Shown: positions 1 through 6,877 of the stretch, in pieces
Layout of the letters: every line of letters begins with the position of its first letter
Position numbering within the stretch: position 1 is the stretch's first letter
Assembly (NCBI GenBank): GCA_946481035.1
Contig: CAMLNK010000094.1
Location: forward strand, 1-9,023
Direction of reading: 5' to 3'
DNA from: an uncultured Dyadobacter sp.
GTDB taxonomy: Bacteria; Bacteroidota; Bacteroidia; Cytophagales; Spirosomataceae
Length of the DNA: 9,023 bases
The notes under the pieces: generated by a model
Database searches by the model: none
What the model was told of the DNA's origin: nothing
The model's input: only the letters and a program-made list of their open reading frames with translations
Program-made: the position numbers and the translations under genes

Positions 1-57
1 GACGAGCTACTGCGGCGTGATTTGTCTTTGGAAGAAACCTTCTACTACGCGTCGTGA
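1..57 (+). CDS. Possible 3' end of an upstream gene (undecided)
   Basis: Frame 1 is open from the window edge to a TGA at 55-57 and would give an 18-residue tail ending in FYYAS. Frame 2 is also open, to a TAA at 98-100, and ends in LVRQYFP. The minus strand has an open stretch here too, but without an ATG. I recognise none of these tails, and the piece is too short for codon use to choose between them. Read it only as a sign that a plus-strand gene may end here. Confidence 0.2.
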   Translation, partial: DELLRRDLSLEETFYYAS

Positions 58-118
58 TACTCCGGCAGCCTTGAAGTTAGTCAGGCAATATTTCCCATAA
101 ATTTTGTATATTTATACT

Positions 119-280
119 ATGCAAAACGACTCTAAACATATCGACCTCTCCACAACCGGCAGGCAACCTTCCGATAGCGATTTCAACCGCATCAGCCGGT
201 GGATCGAGCAACAAAAAATGAAAAAGGCCGCGGCATCAAAGGGTAAATCCGATAGAAAATCCGTTCCTTCCACCCACTAA
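119..280 (+). CDS. Small orphan protein, 53 residues
   Basis: I do not recognise this protein. It starts MQNDSKHIDLSTTG and has a polar N-terminal third. A short likely helix follows at about residues 21-36 (DFNRISRWIEQQKMKK), then a lysine- and serine-rich tail to residue 53. There is no signal peptide or membrane segment, so it would be cytoplasmic. The basic C-terminal half could bind nucleic acid or a partner, but this is a guess from composition. The ATG follows an AT-rich stretch with an imperfect -7-like element (AAATTTTG, 99-106), which would leave a very short leader. No Shine-Dalgarno is seen, as is usual in Bacteroidota. Its TAA (278-280) directly abuts the TGA of the opposing hydrolase gene (281-283). 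Codon choice looks plausible for this genome, but at this length a chance ORF cannot be excluded. Confidence 0.4.
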   Translation: MQNDSKHIDLSTTGRQPSDSDFNRISRWIEQQKMKKAAASKGKSDRKSVPSTH

Positions 281-1531
281 TCAATGCGGCTCCGGATGTT
301 CCAGGTAATCATGGAAATTTACCTGCCGCACACGCTTGCCTGCGCCAGCATCCTTATACTTTGAAAATGCCCAAAGCACATACGAGGTAATGTCCTGATA
401 AACATCCGAGCGGATCGGGAACAGGCCGTCGCCGTTGCGTAGTGCATTGGTGAAGAGCACCACGGTAATATCTTCCGGGCAATGCATCCATACACTTCTG
501 AAACCCTTGGGATTGGGAATTCCCATGCCCGAATACCACCAGCCGTCGTGGTAGCTGAATTTCCCCTCAGGCATTACGGCGCTATAACAACCCAGACCAT
601 TATTCACAATTTCATCGCGGATGTCCTGCGTGATAACCGTATTATTTTCGGGCGAGAAAAGCGCGGCGTAAAGTTTTACACCCTGATTAGCGGTGAGGTA
701 AATGCCATACCCGCCCGTAGTCGAGCTGAAATCGCCCGGATCGAAGCCATATTCTCCCGAGTAAGGAAAGTCGTAACCGAAAGTGGGCACCGGAAGGCCA
801 TTGGAAAGAAACTCGTTAGCCGCTACACCGGCCTTTTCAAAAATATTTTTCCGGACATACTCCTCATACCCCTGTAATGCCAACAACGCATCATTATTAT
901 CATCACCTGTAAACTCCTCGCCGTTGATCGCCGGTATCAGCACCCTGAACAACCCGAAGTTGGCATTCTGGTAACAGCTCGATCCGTGGTTTTCCTTTTT
1001 AATACCGTTTTCGACGAGCAACTTTAAACCATACCAGACATTCTCGGTAAATGCGCCGTTCCGGCAATTTTCATTCATGCCCACGATCCCGCTCGTGTGC
1101 GTGAGCAAATCCTTGAATGTAATGAGTTCGATATTAGGTCCTTTCACCCAGTTTTTGGGCAGGTAACCGATAATTTTGTCGGTGGTTTTGATACCCTTTG
1201 CCTTGGCCAGTTTGAGGAATGCAGCCGCAGTAATAGTCTTGGTCATACTAGCAATCTGCATTTTGGTATCCGGGGTTACAGGCTTGTCCTCTTGTATTTC
1301 AATTTTTCTTGCATAAAAACCATCAGCACCGGTCCCGATCAGCTGGTCTTTTTTATAAACCGCAAAACTGTACCCGAAGCCCTTACCTTTTAGCGAATCA
1401 CCGAGGATTTCCACAAACTTCTTCGCGGGATCTTCTTCTGTTTCCGGGCCTGGGTCCTTATCCTTTTTACAAGCTATAACGGCCGCCAGAAAAAGGCAAA
1501 ACGTAAAAATCAGTCGTAAATGTGGTTTCAT
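281..1531 (-). CDS. Lipoprotein serine hydrolase, beta-lactamase/S12 (class C-like) fold
   Basis: A 416-residue exported serine hydrolase of the beta-lactamase/penicillin-binding-protein family (Pfam Beta-lactamase, MEROPS S12). The N-terminus has a basic start, a hydrophobic core and the lipobox VIAC, with Cys21 as the lipidated residue. The following KKDKD and acidic stretch resembles Bacteroidota surface-lipoprotein export signals. Catalytic motifs are SMTK (Ser95, Lys98), the family-typical LLTHTSG near residues 142-148, YQN at 187-189 (the YxN element), and HDG at 328-330 (the KTG/HxG element). All three active-site elements are therefore present. The open frame continues upstream to 1609, but the ATG at 1531 is chosen because it puts the lipobox in its normal place and keeps the intergenic palindrome outside the gene. 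The substrate is unknown: relatives include DD-peptidases, esterases and class C beta-lactamases. Membership alone does not show antibiotic resistance. It is divergent from the phosphoesterase gene at 1628. Confidence 0.9.
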   Translation of the reverse strand: MKPHLRLIFTFCLFLAAVIACKKDKDPGPETEEDPAKKFVEILGDSLKGKGFGYSFAVYKKDQLIGTGADGFYARKIEIQEDKPVTPDTKMQIASMTKTITAAAFLKLAKAKGIKTTDKIIGYLPKNWVKGPNIELITFKDLLTHTSGIVGMNENCRNGAFTENVWYGLKLLVENGIKKENHGSSCYQNANFGLFRVLIPAINGEEFTGDDNNDALLALQGYEEYVRKNIFEKAGVAANEFLSNGLPVPTFGYDFPYSGEYGFDPGDFSSTTGGYGIYLTANQGVKLYAALFSPENNTVITQDIRDEIVNNGLGCYSAVMPEGKFSYHDGWWYSGMGIPNPKGFRSVWMHCPEDITVVLFTNALRNGDGLFPIRSDVYQDITSYVLWAFSKYKDAGAGKRVRQVNFHDYLEHPEPH

Positions 1532-1627
1532 GCAGTCAATATTATCAAAATGTAAAATGAAGATAGCAACTAGTCCGATTGCTTTCCAAACGGGTAATAT
1601 TGTGAACACAATTCGAGACTATTCCCT
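1532..1627. promoter_or_regulatory. Divergent intergenic region with 14-bp inverted repeat
   Basis: These 96 bp separate two divergent start codons. ATTGTGAACACAAT at 1599-1612 is a perfect inverted repeat, with 6-bp arms around AA. It ends 15 bp before the phosphoesterase ATG and partly overlaps a -7-like element TAATATTG (1595-1602, one mismatch to TAnnTTTG). On the minus strand TACATTTTG (1545-1553) resembles a -7 element with one extra spacer base, about 14 nt from the hydrolase start. No convincing -33 elements are seen. The repeat is a candidate operator for a dimeric regulator, but no regulator gene lies in the window. Confidence 0.3.
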
Positions 1628-3031
1628 ATGCAATCTTTCAGTCGCTTATATTCCAAATTCCTTTTTGCCGGAATTCTACTAACTGCCGGTGCTGTACCTA
1701 CGCAAGCGCAGCAAAACAAGGCATATCCGCCGTCGGCCTTCCCCGACAGGCTGATATTGGGATACAAAGGTAACCCTGCTACTTCCCAGGCGGTTAACTG
1801 GCGTACCGATTCCACCGTGACGGCCGCCATTGCCGCCATTCACGAAGCGGATCCTTCGCCCGATTTTCCATCCAAAGCCCGCACCGTACAGGCGGCTACC
1901 CATAAAGTGGTGATCGATGGCAAAACAGTGCATTACCACGAGGCCAATTTCGGCGACCTGAAACCATCCACACAATACGTGTACCGCGTCGGCGACGGGA
2001 AGTCGTGGAGTGAATGGTTCCATTTCAAAACGGCGTCCGACAAGCCTGCGCCGGTTTCGTTCCTCTATTTCGGGGATGCGCAGAACGACATTCGCTCCCT
2101 TTGGTCGCGGGCGGTGCGGGGTGCGTTCGCTAACATGCCCAAAGCTAATCTGATGATCCACGCAGGCGATTTGATCAACAATTCCAATGTGGATTACCAA
2201 TGGGGCGAATGGTTTGAAGCGGGTGGCTGGATCAACGGCATGGTACCTAACCTCCCGACGCCGGGTAACCACGAGTACTATCGGGACGAAAAACGGAACC
2301 TCTTCGTTTCAATGCACTGGAAACCGCAGTTTGCATTACCCGAAAACGGCCCGGAAGGGCTCTCGGAAACAGCATATTATATAGATTATCAAGGCATTCG
2401 CTTCATCGCACTCGACTCTCAGGCTGCTATCCTCGACTCTACGACGTTGAAAAAGCAAGCAGCCTGGTTTGAACAAATCACCACCAACAACCCCAACCGC
2501 TGGACGGTGGTAGTACACCATCACCCGATCTATTCCACTAAAAACGGCCGGGACAATGACGAATGGCGCGCGAAAATGGAGCCATTGTATAAAAAGCACA
2601 AGGTCGATATCGTATTGCAAGGCCACGACCACACCTATGGGCGTGGATTGAACATACCCATTGGCCAAAGCCGTAAAAAACCCGACGGACCGATTTACGT
2701 GGTATCTGTGAGCGGCCCGAAAATGTACGACATCGGCCTCCAAAACTGGATGGACCGCGCCGCTTCGAATACCCAATTGTACCAGGCCATTACCATTGAC
2801 CAGCACAAACTTTCATTTAAAGCATTTACCGTTAATGGCGATTTGTATGATGCGTTTGATTTGAATAAGGATAAAAACGGCGTCAATACATTGGTTGAAC
2901 TTTCCAATACCTTGAAAATGAAAGAACGGCTCGATCTGCCGGCAAGCTATTTGAAATCTTTCAAGGAAGAAGAGCTGAAAGAATATAACCAGCGTTATCA
3001 GGAATATAAAAAGCGCAAAGGCATTAAGTAA
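1628..3031 (+). CDS. Secreted purple-acid-phosphatase-type metallophosphoesterase
   Basis: A 467-residue exported phosphoesterase with a two-metal active site, expected to cleave phosphomonoesters or diesters outside the cytoplasmic membrane. A signal peptide spans residues 1-27 (basic start, hydrophobic core, cleavage TQA|QQ). Residues ~35-136 form the fibronectin-like N-terminal domain of purple acid phosphatases, with VNWRTDS and a STQYVYRVGDG strand. The calcineurin-like catalytic domain at ~143-395 shows FGDAQND (149-154), AGDLINN (179-185), GNHE (213-216), VVVHHHP (304-310) and GHDH (332-335). These supply the usual metal and phosphate ligands. The motif-II tyrosine of true purple enzymes (GDxxY) is replaced by Asn184, so the tyrosinate-iron colour is not expected. 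The C-terminus is lysine- and glutamate-rich, with no sorting domain recognised. The gene is monocistronic and followed within 8 bp by a strong hairpin terminator. The family is confident; substrate and metals are unknown. Confidence 0.9.
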   Translation: MQSFSRLYSKFLFAGILLTAGAVPTQAQQNKAYPPSAFPDRLILGYKGNPATSQAVNWRTDSTVTAAIAAIHEADPSPDFPSKARTVQAATHKVVIDGKTVHYHEANFGDLKPSTQYVYRVGDGKSWSEWFHFKTASDKPAPVSFLYFGDAQNDIRSLWSRAVRGAFANMPKANLMIHAGDLINNSNVDYQWGEWFEAGGWINGMVPNLPTPGNHEYYRDEKRNLFVSMHWKPQFALPENGPEGLSETAYYIDYQGIRFIALDSQAAILDSTTLKKQAAWFEQITTNNPNRWTVVVHHHPIYSTKNGRDNDEWRAKMEPLYKKHKVDIVLQGHDHTYGRGLNIPIGQSRKKPDGPIYVVSVSGPKMYDIGLQNWMDRAASNTQLYQAITIDQHKLSFKAFTVNGDLYDAFDLNKDKNGVNTLVELSNTLKMKERLDLPASYLKSFKEEELKEYNQRYQEYKKRKGIK

Positions 3032-3038
3032 TACATAG

Positions 3039-3071
3039 AAATGGCTGGCACGTCGAAAATGCCAGCCATTT
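3039..3071. terminator. Bidirectional intrinsic terminator between convergent genes
   Basis: The arms AAATGGCTGGCA (3039-3050) and TGCCAGCCATTT (3060-3071) are perfectly complementary over 12 bp around a 9-nt loop. On the plus strand the arm runs into the T-rich ATTTATTTT (3068-3076). On the minus strand it runs into TTTCTATG. It lies 7 bp after the TAA of the phosphoesterase gene and 5 bp past the TAG of the opposing beta-helix gene at 3077, so it can stop transcription from both sides. Confidence 0.85.
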
Positions 3072-3076
3072 ATTTT

Positions 3077-6061
3077 CTATTTCAGTTTAATCGCATACAA
3101 CGCATTGCGGCCGGTAATGAAAAGTGTTTCACCGACCACGGTAATTGTCGAAGGCCTTTCCGGCGTTTCGATCATATTGATTTCCTTGCCGGAAGGGTTG
3201 AATACATAAACCTGGCCATCGGCAACATACACATTGCCCTGACTATCCACCGCGGAACTGAACTCGCCTTTTTCCGTGAATAGCTGCGGTTCCGACAAAT
3301 GCCCCTGCGGACCGACATTAAACCGCACTGTTCTTTTCAAATACTCGTCGGTGCCGTAAAGCACCTTTCCCGGATACCCTTCCACCAATGCATTCGAGCG
3401 CGCCAGGTCATAAACGACGGGAACGATCGTAACGCCGTCGGGCGCGAGCCAGCATTCGCTGAACTGATTGGTACTTACTTTCAAAAAATCGCCCGAATCG
3501 CGGCGGCGGTTCGAGGGGTTAAGCGTTTTGACAACGCGTATAACTTTCTCCAAAGGCGCTTTTTGAAGTAAATGCATGGTTTCTTCCGGCTGATCGGGAT
3601 CCATGGCATACACTAATGTACCAAAGCCGCTGTTACCCCAGCCGCTGAAAGAGGTTCCGGCAGCATCCGGCGGATTGGTGAACGTCTCGGGTTTGCCATT
3701 AATCAGGTAACCCGGTTTAGGAGCATATTTGAATACAACTATCAGATTATCCTTCGTATCGACGCCCAGCGAAAGCGGCTCCCAGGGAAAATCCGCCACG
3801 AGGCTCAGCGCATTCGTTTGGGGCGACCATTTGTAAATTCTTCTCGCCCGCGATTCGCTGAAATACACATTACCCTTGCTATCGTGGCAAATGCCATCCG
3901 CAAACTCGAAGCCTCTGGCCAGTTGCACCGCTTTTCCAACCTGCCAATCAATCGAGCGCGGCTTGGGGTTATCGATTACCAGCCGGTTGAACTCCCACGG
4001 CCTCACTTCAATCCCTGAACTCACATCATACAGCGGCACAGTCGACGGGTACTTGGTCTGACTATAATTATGCACATTCAGAAATTCCAGCTTACGGTTG
4101 TTCCACGACCTTACCGAATGCGGGTAAGGCGTACTGACGCGGATCACCCGAAACATATACAGGTTCGCAAACAGCATATTGTCACAGGATTCAATTTCCA
4201 GCGGCTGGCAGCCCGAACTTTCCTTGCTCTCCTCTTCCAGCTGCAATGCATAGACCTTCCAGTTGGAAACATTCCTGAACCGCACCTCATTACGAACATG
4301 GTGCTCAACCGACATCGCATACACGCGCCCGTGGGTAGATGTGTTGGATATGTATGCACCCGCGGATGCGAATGTATTCGCAGTCCAGATGTTCTTAAAT
4401 GTGCCACCACCGTTATTAGTTATCCAAAGGCTCCAATATTGGGTATCCCAATGCTGCTCGTTGCCCACATGCGACGAGTTATTCAAAGCCTCCTGCCCCG
4501 GTCGCTTCCGTGCAATATTACCGTGACCGCCCAGGAACTTCACATCATTCACATATGAACTGGCCCCGGCCATCCATTTCAAACCCACCGCCCGCGGATT
4601 ACTTGCCGCAGTGGAAATACCGATACCCGTAAGGATATTGCTTCCTCCTGCCGACGATTCCACCATCGGCTTCGGCGGCCCGAAACTGCCGAATGCCTCG
4701 GTATTGTCCTGCAACACAAACTGGGTAGAAACCGGATTGAGGCCGATCAGCACCGTTTTTTCCTTCATTTTCAGCGTTTCGGTAATGCGGTACCAGCCTT
4801 GCGGAACGTAAATTACGTCGTGTTCGTCGATGGCCGCCTGAATGGCCTTCGTATCGTCTGTGACGCCGTCGCCTTTGGCACCCAGCGTTTTGAGATTTGC
4901 CCAGGTGGTAATGTCGGGAAATGCGGGAATATCTTTCGCAACCGCTGCGGGCTCAGTTTTGAGCGTTTCGACGTCCTGCGTCGTGGTATGCACCGGCTTC
5001 GCGTCGATGGAGGCCATTTGCAGGCCGTGGGTCAAACTTTTTACTATGTACATTTCGCCTTCACCGGCAATTTGCTTGCCGCTAGTACGGAAACTTGCCA
5101 GGACAGGCACTTTTTTACAGTCAATATTACGCAGACTGATCTGGGTATACGCATTGTTTTCATTGCTGATCACCAAAGCAGGTCCGCTCACGTTTTCGAA
5201 CCGACTGTCTTCCATAAACAGCTTTTCGTAAAAATTAGGATTGATTTCCAAAACCGTAGGCACATTCTTAACGGTCATTCGCACAATCGTCAGCCCCGAT
5301 TCCTGCGAGCGGATCGCCGCTTTCCGCTGGCCTTCGAAATAAGTATCGACCATCATAAACTGCCAGCCGGGCGACGGTTTGAAGGTATAAATGCCATATT
5401 CCCCTCCGAAAAAGCGTACATCTTCCATTTCGTTCCCTACATCGAACATACCCGCTTTGCCATTGCCGGCATGAATATCGACATGCGAAATAAAACTGTG
5501 CTGTGCGAAATGCGTTCGCAATGCCACCGCCGACGGGTTACCCGCGCCTATTCGCAAATCCACGTTCGACATGGCGCTGTAAAATGTGCTCGCGCCCGCA
5601 TCGGGAATGGGCTGGCCTTCTTTGGGTAGCGACGATGTAAACCAGAACATGTATTTGGCATTACCCTTGTCCTGCGGATAATTTTCCTGAAAACCCGGCG
5701 CATTGTCGGCCAGAACGATCAGCGGCCGCTTTTTGCCATAACCGATCACTCGCACGGCCGTAGGAATGTAGATCGTCTTGCTGATCTTGTAAATACCCTC
5801 GGGAATGAATACGATACCGAAATTAAAATTGGTTTTCACCTCATTGATAGCCCGTTGCAGCTCGTCCGAGACGTCCGTTTGGCCATTATTGGTGATTTTA
5901 AAATTTTCAGGGGTGAAATAAATGGCGTCCTCGTCGTTCAGCCTCGCCTGGTAAAACGATTTGCTTTCAGGTATCGGACCGGCTTTCACTTTTTTCTTTT
6001 GCGCAAAGCCAATTTGCTGCACCGAAACCATCAGCGCGAGCATTAAAATTCTTTTCAGCAT
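3077..6061 (-). CDS. Secreted tandem beta-helix (GH55-like) protein with C-terminal beta-propeller
   Basis: A 994-residue exported protein. The signal peptide is residues 1-20 (cleavage GFA|QK). Helix domain 1 is ~45-335 and helix domain 2 ~382-700; both open like the Pectate_lyase_3/rhamnogalacturonase-epimerase family. The second has the typical LGAKGDGVTDDTKAIQAAI (393-411) and VIYVPQGWYRI; the first has a degenerate version (NNGQTDVSDELQRAI, VFIPEGIYKI). Two such helices in tandem are the hallmark of GH55 exo-beta-1,3-glucanases. VEHHV (585-589) followed by a Q-x-E and QP pattern (607-620) recalls the GH55 active-site region from memory, though the stretch between differs. Residues ~713-994 look like an SMP-30/gluconolactonase or NHL-type propeller (ADGICHDSKGNVYFSE, and near the end PSTITVVGETLFITG). 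It is the last gene of the three-gene unit, 6 bp after the ThuA gene, without its own Shine-Dalgarno. The architecture is well supported. A glucan substrate is inference; activity on pectin-type polymers or a non-catalytic role remains possible. Confidence 0.85.
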   Translation of the reverse strand: MLKRILMLALMVSVQQIGFAQKKKVKAGPIPESKSFYQARLNDEDAIYFTPENFKITNNGQTDVSDELQRAINEVKTNFNFGIVFIPEGIYKISKTIYIPTAVRVIGYGKKRPLIVLADNAPGFQENYPQDKGNAKYMFWFTSSLPKEGQPIPDAGASTFYSAMSNVDLRIGAGNPSAVALRTHFAQHSFISHVDIHAGNGKAGMFDVGNEMEDVRFFGGEYGIYTFKPSPGWQFMMVDTYFEGQRKAAIRSQESGLTIVRMTVKNVPTVLEINPNFYEKLFMEDSRFENVSGPALVISNENNAYTQISLRNIDCKKVPVLASFRTSGKQIAGEGEMYIVKSLTHGLQMASIDAKPVHTTTQDVETLKTEPAAVAKDIPAFPDITTWANLKTLGAKGDGVTDDTKAIQAAIDEHDVIYVPQGWYRITETLKMKEKTVLIGLNPVSTQFVLQDNTEAFGSFGPPKPMVESSAGGSNILTGIGISTAASNPRAVGLKWMAGASSYVNDVKFLGGHGNIARKRPGQEALNNSSHVGNEQHWDTQYWSLWITNNGGGTFKNIWTANTFASAGAYISNTSTHGRVYAMSVEHHVRNEVRFRNVSNWKVYALQLEEESKESSGCQPLEIESCDNMLFANLYMFRVIRVSTPYPHSVRSWNNRKLEFLNVHNYSQTKYPSTVPLYDVSSGIEVRPWEFNRLVIDNPKPRSIDWQVGKAVQLARGFEFADGICHDSKGNVYFSESRARRIYKWSPQTNALSLVADFPWEPLSLGVDTKDNLIVVFKYAPKPGYLINGKPETFTNPPDAAGTSFSGWGNSGFGTLVYAMDPDQPEETMHLLQKAPLEKVIRVVKTLNPSNRRRDSGDFLKVSTNQFSECWLAPDGVTIVPVVYDLARSNALVEGYPGKVLYGTDEYLKRTVRFNVGPQGHLSEPQLFTEKGEFSSAVDSQGNVYVADGQVYVFNPSGKEINMIETPERPSTITVVGETLFITGRNALYAIKLK

Positions 6062-6067
6062 ATCCGG

Positions 6068-6838
6068 TTATTTTTGGGCTGCCCAGAGGATGGCGTTTTT
6101 GAAAATGGTTTTGTAAACGGCGCTTTCGAACAGCACCGGCGAATGGCCCATAAAAATGTAGACATTCTTCGCTTTCTTCTTAGGATTCGACCAAATGACC
6201 GGATGATCACCCATTTTGATCTTCGAATCAGGCTGATAAGTCGATTCGTCCACGCTTGCGATCACCTTCACATTCGCCCGCGGGCTTTTATCATAGATAT
6301 ACCACTCCTCTTTTTGCACCGGAAATGAGGCCGGCACGCCTTTCATGATAGGATGCTTGCTGTTTTCAACTTTCACGGTCGCTGCCGCGAAATCGGCGAT
6401 GTAGTTCTTATAGCGGATGCCGCCCATAAAATCCGAAAACCAGGGCCAGATTTTATAACCGTCAAATTCGCCCAATAAGGTCGCATGATGAAACCCGATC
6501 CAGCCGCCTTTCCCTTCATCAATATATTTTTCAAATGCAGCCACCGCCTCCGGTTTCCAGGCATAAGGCACATAATCGAGCTGGATAATGAGCTGGTATT
6601 TAGACAAAAAAGCTTCATCAATCGGGTCGGTCTTATCAATATAATCAATGCTGAAATGCTCCCTGGCGGCCAGCGAATCCAGCCAGGGGCGCGCGGCTTT
6701 GGAATAGGCAATGTGATGCCCACCAGGCTCTGCCATCGCCAGAACGCGAAATTTTGCTTGCGCTAATGCGCCCGTCGTGCTGGCGGCTAGCCACAGCACG
6801 ACGCAACAAACCGGAAGCTTCCGGAATACATTTTTCAT
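6068..6838 (-). CDS. Secreted ThuA-domain protein
   Basis: A 256-residue exported protein made almost entirely of a ThuA domain (Pfam PF06283), a relative of the class I glutamine-amidotransferase fold. The signal peptide is residues 1-26 (MKNVFRK basic start, hydrophobic core, cleavage ALA|QA). The mature part starts with FRVLAMAEPGGHH. It then shows the flavodoxin-like pattern QLIIQLDYVP (82-91), the typical GGWIGFHHAT (111-120), KHPIMKGVP (161-169), DHPVIW (211-216) and FMGHSP (229-234). The glutaminase cysteine of amidotransferases is absent, as is normal for ThuA proteins. In rhizobia ThuA works with ThuB in trehalose use through 3-keto sugars; whether this secreted version does chemistry on sugars is unknown. 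It sits between the AEH-like and beta-helix genes, 39 bp and 6 bp from them, consistent with one transcript and translational coupling to the downstream gene. The start is fixed by the signal peptide. Confidence 0.88.
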   Translation of the reverse strand: MKNVFRKLPVCCVVLWLAASTTGALAQAKFRVLAMAEPGGHHIAYSKAARPWLDSLAAREHFSIDYIDKTDPIDEAFLSKYQLIIQLDYVPYAWKPEAVAAFEKYIDEGKGGWIGFHHATLLGEFDGYKIWPWFSDFMGGIRYKNYIADFAAATVKVENSKHPIMKGVPASFPVQKEEWYIYDKSPRANVKVIASVDESTYQPDSKIKMGDHPVIWSNPKKKAKNVYIFMGHSPVLFESAVYKTIFKNAILWAAQK

Positions 6839-6856
6839 AGGATTTAGGAATTAGGA
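6836..6856 (-). repeat. Three tandem 7-mers at the ThuA gene start
   Basis: Read on the minus strand this is TCCTAAT, TCCTAAA, TCCTATG: three head-to-tail copies sharing TCCTA, the last containing the ATG of the ThuA gene. It occupies the position where a ribosome binding site would lie and is pyrimidine-rich rather than purine-rich. It may be a chance low-complexity stretch. Confidence 0.45.
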
Positions 6857-6877
6857 TAAAAGGGCATTGACTTATTA

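Noticed and set aside
302..325. Hairpin CAGGTAA/TTACCTG just past the small ORF, as its terminator
   Set aside because: Only 7 bp with a 10-nt loop and no T-run, and it lies inside the C-terminal codons of the opposing gene; likely chance.
281..1531. Beta-lactam resistance gene, perhaps paired with the AEH-like enzyme
   Set aside because: The S12 fold is shared by many esterases and peptidases, the YQN and HDG variants are not diagnostic of lactamase, and the two genes are about 5 kb apart in separate units.
1529..1609. Upstream in-frame ATG at 1609 extending the serine hydrolase by 26 residues
   Set aside because: The extension would bury the lipobox at residue 47 behind an unrelated hydrophobic stretch and would overlap the 14-bp palindrome; the ATG at 1531 gives a normal lipoprotein signal.
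1679..2272. 197-codon open frame on the minus strand inside the phosphoesterase gene
   Set aside because: It lies opposite an intact enzyme with all its motifs; its Arg/Val/Gly-rich composition and lack of any motif mark it as a shadow frame.
4799..5629. 276-codon open frame on the plus strand inside the beta-helix gene
   Set aside because: It is antisense to a clearly coding gene, has His/Arg/Phe-rich composition typical of a mirrored frame, and shows no recognisable domain.
6805..6838. ThuA protein as a lipoprotein through the Cys-Cys in its leader
   Set aside because: The cysteines sit at residues 11-12, at the start of the hydrophobic core, with no lipobox spacing; the ALA|QA site is a standard signal peptidase I site.
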